The notes beneath the pieces were generated by a model. That model did not search any database, had not been told where the DNA came from, and saw only the letters and a program-made list of their open reading frames with translations. The translations under genes and the position numbers were made by a program. This document shows, piece by piece, positions 34,415 through 41,345 of a stretch of 64,000 nt of DNA. Every line of letters starts with the position of its first letter. The stretch's first letter is position 1. Source of the stretch: Palsa-461 sp963768185. Lineage in GTDB: Bacteria; Actinomycetota; Acidimicrobiia; Acidimicrobiales; RAAP-2. The DNA lies in assembly GCA_963768185.1 (NCBI GenBank), contig CAVYGS010000004.1:1488001-1552000 (forward strand). The letters run 5' to 3'.

Positions 34415-35155
34415 TCAGCGCGCTGGGGGCCTCGGGTTGGTCTGCCGGACGTGCCCGGACTCGACGGCCGCCAGCGTCGGGAACCGCCGGAGCGAGCCGA
34501 GCGGACCGAGACGGCCGACGTCGACCGCATGGTCTGCCGCGCCCAGCAGCCACGCGTCGCCGCGGCCGTTGCCGTAGGCCCACAGGACCGCCTGGGCGCG
34601 ACCGGTGCCGGCGAGACCATTGGCCCGCATCCAGCCGACGACCCGTGCGTATTTCTCGGCGCCCCGGCAGTTCTTGCCGTCAAAGCGCCCCGAGAGGATC
34701 CCCGCCGCGTCGACCGCGAGGCGCGTCGCGAGCACGCCGTCGACGCCGAGGATCTCGCCGGCCGGCGCCACGTAGTGCTCGAGCGATGCCGAGACCAGCA
34801 CGACGAGGTGGCCACGGTCCCGGTGCCACTCGATCCGGCGCCGGACCTCGGGGCGGAGGCGCAGCTTCAGGTGGTTGGCCGCGAAGCTCTTGCCCTTGCG
34901 GGCGAGCTCCTCGTCGGTCATCCCGCGCAGCAGGTGGACGAAGAGCTTTTCCTTGTAGCTGTCGGCGGCGGCACCCGAGAAGATGGCCGCCCGGACGAGC
35001 CCGGGCAGCGTGCGCAGGACGGCCGCCGCCACCGGCAGGGCGCCGCGGACTGCGATCAAGAACGGAACGGTGCTGGCGCCCCGGGTGACCGTCCCGTCGA
35101 AGTCGAAGGCGGCGACGGTCGTCGGCTCCTGGGCGTCGTCCCCGGGTCCCTCCAT
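34415..35155 (-). CDS. HAD-IB family hydrolase (SerB-like)
   Basis: 246 residues from the ATG at 35155. VAAFDFDGTVTRGASTVPFL is HAD motif I (D-x-D), LVVLVSASLEHYV motif II with Ser, and YGNGRGDAWLLGAADHAVDV motif III/IV. The pattern is the HAD-IB group that includes phosphoserine phosphatase and acyl-phosphate/glycerol-phosphate acyltransferase-linked phosphatases. Substrate is not evident. It starts 2 bases after the stop of the enoyl-CoA-hydratase-like gene, so the two are co-transcribed. Confidence 0.85.
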   Translation of the reverse strand: MEGPGDDAQEPTTVAAFDFDGTVTRGASTVPFLIAVRGALPVAAAVLRTLPGLVRAAIFSGAAADSYKEKLFVHLLRGMTDEELARKGKSFAANHLKLRLRPEVRRRIEWHRDRGHLVVLVSASLEHYVAPAGEILGVDGVLATRLAVDAAGILSGRFDGKNCRGAEKYARVVGWMRANGLAGTGRAQAVLWAYGNGRGDAWLLGAADHAVDVGRLGPLGSLRRFPTLAAVESGHVRQTNPRPPAR

Positions 35156-35157
35156 GG

Positions 35158-35965
35158 TCACAGGGCGGTCCCGCCTCGGCCCGCCCCGTCCGAAAAGCGC
35201 TGCGCCCCGGCCAGGGTCTCGCCGCTCTTGATCACCTCGCGACCAAGTCGCGCCTCGACGATCGCCGCATCCTCCTCGGAGAGTCCCCATTGTTCGATCG
35301 CGGATCTCCGGTCGCTGCGCAGGCAGGCCTGGGGGAGCGCGGCGAGGTGTTCGGCCAGCTCGACGGCGGTGTCGAGCCCGTCGCCGGGCGGGCACAGCCG
35401 GTTGGCCAGGCCCATCGCCAAGGCTTCGGGTCCGCTGACCCCCCGGCCGGTCAGGATCATGTCCATCGCCCGGCTGGCACCGATCAGGCGGGGGAGCCGG
35501 ACGGTGCCCAGATCGACCAGGGGCACCCCGAAGCGCCGGCAGAACACCCCAAAGGTCGCGTCCTCGGCCGCGACCCGGAGGTCGCACCAGATCGCGAGCT
35601 CGAGGCCACCGGCCACCGCATACCCCTCGACGGCGGCGATGACCGGCTTGGAGAGGGTCATCCGGGTCGGCCCCATCGGCCCGGGCCCGGCGTCGTGGAT
35701 CGGTCGCCGATCCCCTTCGGAGAGCGCCTTCAGGTCGGCGCCGGCGCAGAAGTTTCCCTGGGACCCGGTCAGGACGGCGACTGCCATCTCAGGGTCGGTG
35801 TCGAAGGCGGCGAACGCCTCGCGCAGGGCGTCGGCGGTCGCCGAGTCGACCGCGTTGCGTACGCTCGGGGCGATCGATCGTGACGACCGTCACCGGCCCC
35901 CGGCGCTCGATGCGGACCGTCGGTCGCCCGGCGGGCGCGTGTCGACGATCGGCATGCTCAGGCAT
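35158..35965 (-). pseudogene. Enoyl-CoA hydratase/isomerase family, one frameshift
   Basis: ATG at 35965 begins MPEHADRRHAPAGRPTVRIE, then RRGPVTVVTIDRPER, a normal crotonase start. At about 35855-35866 the frame changes; the other frame continues RNAVDSATADALREAF and then VAVLTGSQGNFCAGADLKAL (oxyanion-hole region), AVEGYAVAGGLELAIWCDL (second oxyanion residue) and TFGVFCRRFGVPLVDLGTVR. Combined length about 268 is normal for the family. One base too many or two too few explains it. Sequence error is as likely as true inactivation. The gene heads an operon with the HAD gene. Confidence 0.75.
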
Positions 35966-36159
35966 TGCAACGGATTTTGGCATGACCCGACGGGCACCTC
36001 GACCATCCGGACTCCCCGAGACGCTTCGCGGGGATCCGAATCTTGACTTACTGAGTCGACTATTGCCGGGGCCACCGCTAAGGTGGAACCGGACGACGCA
36101 GGGTCCGGCTCGAGGGGACATCGATGGCCCCCGGCCAGGGAATAGGAGGACCTCCACTC

Positions 36160-36795
36160 ATGGCTATCCGACTGGGCGACACCGCCCCCGACTTCACCGC
36201 CGACACCACCGAGGGAACGATCAACTTCCACGAGTGGCTGGGTGACGATTGGGGGATTCTGTTCTCCCACCCGAAGGACTTCACGCCCGTCTGCACGACG
36301 GAGCTGGGCGCGTTCGCCAAGGCCAAGGGCGAGTTCGACAAGCGCAACGCCAAGCTGATCGGCCTTTCGGTCGACGGCGTCGAGTCCCACAAGGGCTGGG
36401 CCGGCGACATCGAGGAGACCCAGGGTTCGGCGCTGAACTTCCCGCTGATCGGCGACGAGGACCGCCGGGTAGCCGACCTCTACGACATGATCCACCCGAA
36501 CGCTAGCGACACGATGACCGTGCGCTCGGTGTTCATCATCGGCCCGGACAAGAAGGTGAAGCTCACGCTCACCTACCCGGCCTCGACTGGCCGCAACGTC
36601 GACGAGGTCCTCCGCGTCCTGGACTCGCTGCAGCTGACCGCCGGCTACCAGGTGGCCACGCCGGTCAACTGGAAGGAGGGCGAGGACGTGATCATCGTTC
36701 CGGCCGTCTCCGACGAGGACGCCAAGACCAAGTTCCCGAAGGGCTTCAAGGCCCTCAAGCCGTACCTGCGGGTCACGCCTCAACCCAACCGCTGA
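36160..36795 (+). CDS. 1-Cys peroxiredoxin (Prx6 type)
   Basis: 211 residues from the ATG at 36160, with AGGAGG ten bases upstream. PKDFTPVCTTELGAFAKAKG holds the peroxidatic Cys45 in the P-x3-T-x2-C motif. The long C-terminal region with VATPVNWKEGEDVIIVPAVS is characteristic of the Prx6 group rather than AhpC, and DVIIVPAVSDEDAKTKFPKG matches its dimer tail. It reduces peroxides in the cytoplasm. Transcription appears monocistronic: the flanking genes are on the opposite strand. A TTGACT sequence at 36043 could be a -35 element but no clear -10 follows. Confidence 0.92.
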   Translation: MAIRLGDTAPDFTADTTEGTINFHEWLGDDWGILFSHPKDFTPVCTTELGAFAKAKGEFDKRNAKLIGLSVDGVESHKGWAGDIEETQGSALNFPLIGDEDRRVADLYDMIHPNASDTMTVRSVFIIGPDKKVKLTLTYPASTGRNVDEVLRVLDSLQLTAGYQVATPVNWKEGEDVIIVPAVSDEDAKTKFPKGFKALKPYLRVTPQPNR

Positions 36796-36879
36796 GCGGG
36801 CCGGCGGCCCCGACGGGCCGACCACACGGCGGCGTTGCCCGCCAGGTCCAACTGCTCGTTGCGGCCGCCCCGGCGCGCT

Positions 36880-37440
36880 TCAGGCCGGGGTTGGCGGGTG
36901 CTCGCTGGCCTTCTTGAAGATCGTCTGGCGGTAGTAGGCGAGTTCGGCGACGCTCTCTTTGATGTCGTCCATGGCGCGGTGAGTGGTCTCCTTGCCGGGC
37001 GCCTTGGTCAGGACCTCGGGGTACCACCGGCGGCACAGCTCCTTGATGGTGGAGACGTCGACTGAGCGGTAGTGGAGCCAGTTCTCGATCTCGGGGAGGT
37101 AGGCGGCGAGAAACCGCCGATCGGTTCCGATCGAGTTACCGGCCAGGGGGACGGAGCGCTCCTCGGGGATGTGCTCCTTCAAGAACGCGAGCACTTGGGC
37201 GCCGGCCTCTTCGAGTGTGGTCGTCGAGGACCCGATGGCTTCCAGCAGTCCCGAGCGTGTGTGCATGGCGCGGACGATGTCCTCCATGCCGTCGAGCTGG
37301 GCCTGGGTCGCGCTGAGGACGATGTCGGGCCCCTCGGCCACGATCGCGAGTTCGTCGTCGGTGACGAGCACGGCGATCTCGACGATGACGTCGCGCCCCG
37401 GGTCGAGGCCGGTCATCTCCAGATCCATCCACGCGAGCAC
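36880..37440 (-). CDS. orn: Oligoribonuclease
   Basis: 186 residues. LAWMDLEMTGLDPGRDVIVE carries the first DEDDh acids (D, E), NSIGTDRRFLAAYLPEIENW the third Asp and HRAMDDIKESVAELAYYRQT the His and final Asp. These are diagnostic of Orn, the 3'-to-5' exonuclease that removes di- and short oligoribonucleotides, including pGpG from cyclic di-GMP breakdown. A PilZ-like gene is present at 50.5 kb. Divergent from dut. Confidence 0.95.
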   Translation of the reverse strand: MLAWMDLEMTGLDPGRDVIVEIAVLVTDDELAIVAEGPDIVLSATQAQLDGMEDIVRAMHTRSGLLEAIGSSTTTLEEAGAQVLAFLKEHIPEERSVPLAGNSIGTDRRFLAAYLPEIENWLHYRSVDVSTIKELCRRWYPEVLTKAPGKETTHRAMDDIKESVAELAYYRQTIFKKASEHPPTPA

Positions 37441-37526
37441 GCGGGCATGCTACCGAGGGCCGGTGACGCCGCTGTGGTGCAGGCTGGTTCCACGATCGGC
37501 CCCGGACAGCAGCACTACGTTGCTCG

Positions 37527-37973
37527 GTGATGGTCATCGTCCCGCTACACCAGCTGGACCCCGAGCTCCCCGTGCCCGCCTACGCGCGCCCGGGCGACGC
37601 CGGGGCCGACCTTCATGCGCGCGAGGACGTGCTTCTGGCCGCCGGAGGCGGCCGGGCGCTGGTGCCGACCGGCATCGTGCTCGCGCTGCCGATCGGATAT
37701 GGCGGCTTCGTCGTCCCCCGCAGCGGGCTGGCCCTTCGTCACGGCGTCACCTGTCTGAACACGCCCGGCCTTGTCGACCCCGGTTACCGCGGCGAGATCG
37801 CGGTGCTGCTGGTCAACACCGACCCGGCAGCGCCGTATCAGGTGCGCCGAGGCGACCGCATCGCGCAACTCGTGGTGCAGGCGGTCGAGCGTGTCGAGTT
37901 CTGCCTGGTCGCGCAGCACGAGCTCCCACCGTCGGCGCGAGGGGAGGGCGGCTTCGGGCACTCGGGTCGTTGA
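37527..37973 (+). CDS. dut: Deoxyuridine 5'-triphosphate nucleotidohydrolase
   Basis: 148 residues. YARPGDAGADLHAREDV is motif I, VVPRSGLALRHGVT motif II, NTPGLVDPGYRGEIAVLLVN motif III, RGDRIAQLVVQAVE motif IV, and RGEGGFGHSG the C-terminal motif V that closes over the substrate. The enzyme hydrolyses dUTP to dUMP. The GTG at 37527 and the ATG at 37530 are both usable starts. The tRNA-Gly gene follows 36 bases after the stop. Confidence 0.95.
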   Translation: MMVIVPLHQLDPELPVPAYARPGDAGADLHAREDVLLAAGGGRALVPTGIVLALPIGYGGFVVPRSGLALRHGVTCLNTPGLVDPGYRGEIAVLLVNTDPAAPYQVRRGDRIAQLVVQAVERVEFCLVAQHELPPSARGEGGFGHSGR

Positions 37974-38009
37974 GGGGCGCCGGGTGCCTCGGGGTAGTCT
38001 TGGAAAACT

Positions 38010-38082
38010 GCGGACGTGGCTCAGCTGGTAGAGCATCACCTTGCCAAGGTGAGGGTCGCGGGTTCGAATCCCGTCGTCCGCT
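38010..38082 (+). tRNA. tRNA-Gly (anticodon GCC)
   Basis: GCGGACGTGGCTCAGCTGGT to CGTCCGC plus discriminator T; 7-bp acceptor stem, anticodon loop with GCC in CTTGCCAAG, T-loop GGTTCGAATCCC. 73 bases, CCA not encoded. From 38041 on it forms one copy of a 43-bp direct repeat whose other copy is at 40986-41028: the tRNA served as an integration site. Confidence 0.95.
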
Positions 38083-38083
38083 C
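38041..38083 (+). repeat. attL: direct repeat within tRNA-Gly
   Basis: Starts TTGCCAAGGTGAGGGTCGCG and ends CGTCCGCTC; identical over 43 bases to 40986-41028. Includes the anticodon, variable loop, T arm and acceptor 3' side, which is the usual core for tyrosine-recombinase integration into tRNA genes. Confidence 0.85.
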
Positions 38084-38217
38084 TCGGAGGAAGCAGCAGG
38101 AAGCAGCAGGTAGTGGTGGTGCAAGGGGCCAGAGCGGGCCCCTTGTGACGCGTCAGGGGGCCCGGCCATACCACATTTGCACCACACGCGGAGGGGGTGA
38201 CCCTCACATTCGCGCGT

Positions 38218-39491
38218 TAAGGGTCCACGGAAGTATAACTCGCGCGATATAGCCTCCGGGAGTGGAGGTGGCCGAGGCCCAGCTGGCTGAGTTCTTCTCG
38301 GTCGTGATGCCCCTGCTCGATGAGCGCCAGCGACGTGTGGTCTCGGGAGCGGCAGCGAAGCTGCTCGGTCGGGGTGGAACGACTGCGGTGGCTCGTCTGG
38401 CATCGATGAGCCGCAACACGGTGATCACGGGAACCCAAGAGATCGACTCGGGGATGGCCACACCCAACGAGCGTGTGCGTCGAGAGGGTGGCGGCCGCAA
38501 GCGCTTGATCGACAAGGACCCGAACCTGCTCTTGGAACTCGACGACCTCGTCTCCCCCGAAGCCCGCGGCGATCCGATGTCCCCCCTGCGTTGGACGGCC
38601 AAGTCCACCTATCGACTCGCTGACGCACTTGGTGCCAAAGGCTTCGAGATCAGCCCCAAAACCGTGGGGGACCTGCTCGCAGAGATGGGCTATAGCCTCC
38701 AAGGCACCTCCAAGCAGAAGGAGGGCGCCCAGCACGTGGACCGCGACGCCCAGTTCGCCTACATCAACGACACGGCGGGACGGTTCTGCTCCGAAGGCCA
38801 GCCGGTCATCAGCGTCGACGCCAAGAAGAAGGAGCTGGTCGGCGAGTACTCCAACGCTGGTCAGGAGTACCAGCCGGCCAAGAAGCCCACTCGCACCCAG
38901 GTCCACGACTTCATCGACCCCGAGATGGGAAAGGCCATCCCCTACGGCGTCTACGACTTGGGTGCCGACGAAGACTGGGTCTCGGTCGGCAACGATGCCG
39001 ACACGGCCGGCTTCGCCGTGGCCAGCATCGGCCGGTGGTGGGCTCAGATGGGCAGGCACCGTTACCCCGACGCCACCAAGCTGCTCGTCTGTGCCGACGC
39101 CGGGGGTTCGAACGGCTATCGCCTTCGGGCCTGGAAGGTCGAACTGGCCAAGCTGGCGGCTGACACCGGGCTTGAGATCACCGTTTGCCACTTCCCGCCG
39201 GGGACCTCCAAGTGGAACAAGATCGAGCACCGCATGTTCAGCTTCATCACCATGAACTGGAGAGGGCGCCCCCTCACCTCTTATCGCGTCGTCGTCCAGC
39301 TCATCGCCAACACCACGACCAAGAAGGGTCTCAAGATCAACGCCGAGCTCGACGAGGGCTACTACCCGACCGGAGTCAAGATCACCAACAAGGAGTTGGC
39401 CGCCGTCCCTCTCACCCGCCATGAGTTCCACGGTGACTGGAACTACACCGTGCATTCCCAACCGCTCAACTAATTTTCACGCGGGCCCTTA
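38218..39491 (+). mobile_element. ISAzo13-like insertion sequence
   Basis: Ends are imperfect inverted repeats: left TAAGGGTCCACGGAAGTATA and, on the other strand from 39491, TAAGGGCCCGCGTGAAAATT (TAAGGG, CC, CG and scattered bases alike, about 14 of 21). One transposase gene fills it. Its right end cuts directly into a jetD-like reading frame. Confidence 0.7.
38262..39473 (+). CDS. ISAzo13 family transposase
   Basis: 403 residues from a GTG. PVISVDAKKKELVGEYSNAG (first Asp), TKLLVCADAGGSNGYRLRAW (second Asp) and FPPGTSKWNKIEHRMFSFIT (Glu) are the DDE residues in the pattern of ISAzo13 transposases; RREGGGRKRLIDKDPNLLLE and SPLRWTAKSTYRLADALGAK precede them. Length is normal, so the enzyme appears intact. 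The stop is 18 bases before the right inverted repeat end. Confidence 0.92.
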   Translation: MEVAEAQLAEFFSVVMPLLDERQRRVVSGAAAKLLGRGGTTAVARLASMSRNTVITGTQEIDSGMATPNERVRREGGGRKRLIDKDPNLLLELDDLVSPEARGDPMSPLRWTAKSTYRLADALGAKGFEISPKTVGDLLAEMGYSLQGTSKQKEGAQHVDRDAQFAYINDTAGRFCSEGQPVISVDAKKKELVGEYSNAGQEYQPAKKPTRTQVHDFIDPEMGKAIPYGVYDLGADEDWVSVGNDADTAGFAVASIGRWWAQMGRHRYPDATKLLVCADAGGSNGYRLRAWKVELAKLAADTGLEITVCHFPPGTSKWNKIEHRMFSFITMNWRGRPLTSYRVVVQLIANTTTKKGLKINAELDEGYYPTGVKITNKELAAVPLTRHEFHGDWNYTVHSQPLN

Positions 39492-40086
39492 GAGATCTTT
39501 GGGGACGAGAAACGGCTCGAATCCATTCGTGCGCAACGGCTGTATGCCATAGGTGTGCTGAGCGACGAGTTGCTCCGCTGCTTCGAAGTCCACCCACCCT
39601 TCGTCTACCTGCGCGTCTCAGATGTGCCTGCCGCCCTCGTCCTTGAGAACCATCACACCTACGACTCGGCTTGCCGATTGCTCAAGACCGATGCCGCGCG
39701 ATATCGGCGTCGTCGTCTACGGCGCTGGCGGGGCCTTCTGCGCATCGGTGACCTACCTGGCCGAACTGGACCCGGCCGTAAAGCAGGCCTACTACTTCGG
39801 CGATCCTGACATTGCTGGCCTATCGATTCCGGCGCGTGCCCACTTGGTCGGGCAAGCGGCCTGTACCGCTTCGGTGATTCCAGCGGTTGGGTTGTATCGG
39901 GCGCTGTTGGCATCCCCGCATCGACGGCCCGCTGCCCCGGTTGCCGCCGCGGCGGCGTCAGGGTTGGTCGCCTGGCTCCCCGAAGAGCTACGTGCCGGGG
40001 CCTCCCAACTTCTCATGTCTGGTCACTGGCTGCCCCAAGAGGCCGTGGGTCTCGAAGTGATGAGCTCCATTGACCGCTGGCTTTGA
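39492..40086 (+). pseudogene. jetD: Wadjet JetD-like nuclease, 5'-truncated and frameshifted
   Basis: Directly after the IS end the plus frame reads EIFGDEKRLESIRAQRLYAI, a segment typical of JetD (DUF3322/DUF2220), then VPAALVLENHHTYDSACRLL. Around 39691-39706 the frame changes and continues DIGVVVYGAGGAFCASVTYL and AYYFGDPDIAGLSIPARAH, the TOPRIM-like core with Gly-Asp-x-Asp, to a stop at 40086. JetD is the nuclease of the Wadjet (JetABCD) plasmid-defence system. The N-terminal half and jetA-C are missing, so the system is dead here. The IS probably removed the rest. Assignment is from motifs only. Confidence 0.6.
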
Positions 40087-40230
40087 CCCGGACGGTGGGC
40101 GATGTCCGGGATCCAGGTCGGTTCGCGAAGGTTCAACGGGTGGGCCAGGGACGTGGGGTTGACGGACCTCCGGGGGTGAGGAAGCACTGCTCGGTGCGGC
40201 TGGTGTGGCGAGATTTCGTGATACGTTTTC

Positions 40231-40506
40231 TTGCACGTGGAGATCGCCGACTCGGCCCGCAAACATCAAGTCGAGGACCGCTTCAATGACGGCGACATTG
40301 TTCATGTCCTGGAGCATCCGCTCTATGTCGCCGATGACGCGGACGACTGGGACAAAGCGCTGTACCTGGGGCCCGATCGAGCCGGGCGGCTGCTCGAGGT
40401 GGTAGTCGCTGTTCGAGCAAACGGGACCGAGGTTGCGATCCACGCCATGAAAATGCGTCCTATGTACGAGTCCCTGCTCCGACAGACCGGAGGAGAAGAT
40501 GCCTGA
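40231..40506 (+). CDS. Probable toxin of a toxin-antitoxin pair (BrnT/DUF4258-like)
   Basis: 91 residues from a TTG (a GTG two codons later is equally possible). Sequence VEIADSARKHQVEDRFNDGD, ALYLGPDRAGRLLEVVVAV and EVAIHAMKMRPMYESLL resembles actinobacterial BrnT-like or DUF4258-like small RNase toxins, in which the strand with LLEVVV and the final MRP-x-Y segment are conserved. The gene overlaps the ribbon-helix-helix antitoxin gene by 8 bases, as usual in such pairs. A TACGTT shortly before the start may be a -10 box of a nearly leaderless message. Confidence 0.65.
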   Translation: MHVEIADSARKHQVEDRFNDGDIVHVLEHPLYVADDADDWDKALYLGPDRAGRLLEVVVAVRANGTEVAIHAMKMRPMYESLLRQTGGEDA

Positions 40507-40780
40507 CCGCAAGCGTTCCTATGGCAAGAGCCGAACTGGCGTCGAGTTGACCGAGAAGGTCATCGAACGGATGGCTGCAGAAGCTGAAACTGGTCTCGAT
40601 GTTTCGAAGCTTCGCCGCCGGCCGGGCCGTCCTCGAATGGGGGCCGAACCAGCCGAGGGACTGCCGGTCCGCTTCGAGCCAGAGCTGCGTGAGGCTATCG
40701 AAGTACGCGCACAGACCGAGGGCGTGTCTGCTGGAGAAGTTGTCCGTCGAGCTGTCCGCAAATACCTGAAGACAGCGTGA
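40499..40780 (+). CDS. Ribbon-helix-helix antitoxin
   Basis: 93 residues. The C-terminal half GLPVRFEPELREAIEVRAQT, EGVSAGEVVRRAVRKYLKTA is a CopG/Arc ribbon-helix-helix domain (beta strand then two helices), while the basic N-terminal half KRSYGKSRTGVELTEKVIER, with RRRPGRPRMG, is probably the toxin-binding or disordered part; the order is inverted relative to most RHH antitoxins. It starts inside the toxin gene (8-base overlap). As an addiction module it may be why the remnant island persists. Confidence 0.7.
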   Translation: MPDRKRSYGKSRTGVELTEKVIERMAAEAETGLDVSKLRRRPGRPRMGAEPAEGLPVRFEPELREAIEVRAQTEGVSAGEVVRRAVRKYLKTA

Positions 40781-40817
40781 GTGTGCAGCTGTTCTTCCGC
40801 TGAGGGCGTCCAGGTTC

Positions 40818-40866
40818 GTGGTGCATGTGGTGCATGTGGTGCATGATCGCGTGGTACATGCACCAC
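40818..40866 (+). repeat. Tandem GTGGTGCAT repeats with inverted copy
   Basis: Three head-to-tail copies of GTGGTGCAT (40818-40844), a variant GTGGTACAT at 40851 and the inverse ATGCACCAC at 40858-40866. Related GTGGTGCAA (38116-38124) and TTGCACCAC (38177-38185) lie just inside the other end of the island. Likely protein-binding sites, for example arm sites of the lost integrase. Confidence 0.6.
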
Positions 40867-40985
40867 ATCGGTACCACGCGCCATGGACAACTACGATCAG
40901 TAGCGGTCAACTACGGTGCAACGAAACGGTAATCGTGCTGGCTTATTTCGTGAAGTAGCAGGTAGTCGAACTGGACGTGTTTTTT

Positions 40986-41028
40986 TTGCCAAGGTGAGGG
41001 TCGCGGGTTCGAATCCCGTCGTCCGCTC
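40986..41028 (+). repeat. attR: partial tRNA-Gly copy
   Basis: 43-bp copy of the tRNA-Gly 3' half (38041-38083), preceded by a run of T. Not a complete tRNA: the D arm and 5' acceptor are absent. It marks the right end of the island. Confidence 0.85.
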
Positions 41029-41037
41029 CAAGTGATC

Positions 41038-41067
41038 AATCAGGGGCCCTTTTCGGGGTCCCTGATT
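41038..41067 (+). terminator. Ancestral tRNA-Gly terminator, displaced
   Basis: AATCAGGGGCCC, loop TTTTC(G), GGGTCCCTGATT: a 12-bp stem with one G-T pair, ten bases past attR. Before the island entered, it would have stood directly behind tRNA-Gly. Confidence 0.6.
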
Positions 41068-41132
41068 CGTGTCCAGCGGACGTAGTGTCGAACCCGTTAC
41101 CGGGAGGATCTCTCATCCGCAGCGTGGCCTAG

Positions 41133-41265
41133 TCATTTGGCCTTTGGCTTGACGGAGACATCGTCGGGCAGCGGCCCTCCCTTCTTCCCCCAGCGTGAGC
41201 GCCGGGTCGATCTCGAACTCGTCTATTCCCGCACCTTCAGGTCGAGAGTCGTCTACCTTCGCCAT
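41133..41265 (-). pseudogene. Possible small gene with one frameshift
   Basis: Within the 317-base gap before the MFS gene. The minus strand from ATG 41265 reads MAKVDDSRPEGAGIDEFEID, PALTLG; deleting one base of the 5-base run at 41187-41191 gives KKGGPLPDDVSVKPKAK and a TGA at 41135-41133, total about 43 residues. Composition is protein-like (acidic, then Lys/Pro tail), but I know no family. The rest of the gap holds only the displaced terminator. Confidence 0.3.
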
Positions 41266-41345
41266 CGAGTGGCGCGACAGCCGGATATGGGCAAATCGGG
41301 ATGAGGTGAGGGGCACCGACTAGCGCAAGCCCCGAGGAGAGCCGA

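Larger units (their letters stand above)
38041..41028. mobile_element. Decayed integrative element in tRNA-Gly 3' end
   Basis: Bounded by an identical 43-bp direct repeat that covers the anticodon-to-3' half of tRNA-Gly. The content is an ISAzo13-like IS, the 3' part of a Wadjet jetD-like gene, and a toxin-antitoxin pair. No integrase, excisionase or replication gene is left. Repeated GTGGTGCA-type motifs lie just inside both ends. It looks like the remains of a genomic island reduced to about 3 kb. Confidence 0.75.

Noticed and set aside
40818..40866. CRISPR-like array
   Set aside because: The repeat unit is only 9 bp and tandem without spacers; no cas genes. Treated as protein-binding sites.
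40986..41028. Second tRNA-Gly gene
   Set aside because: Only the 3' half is present; there is no D arm or 5' acceptor strand, so it is an att copy.
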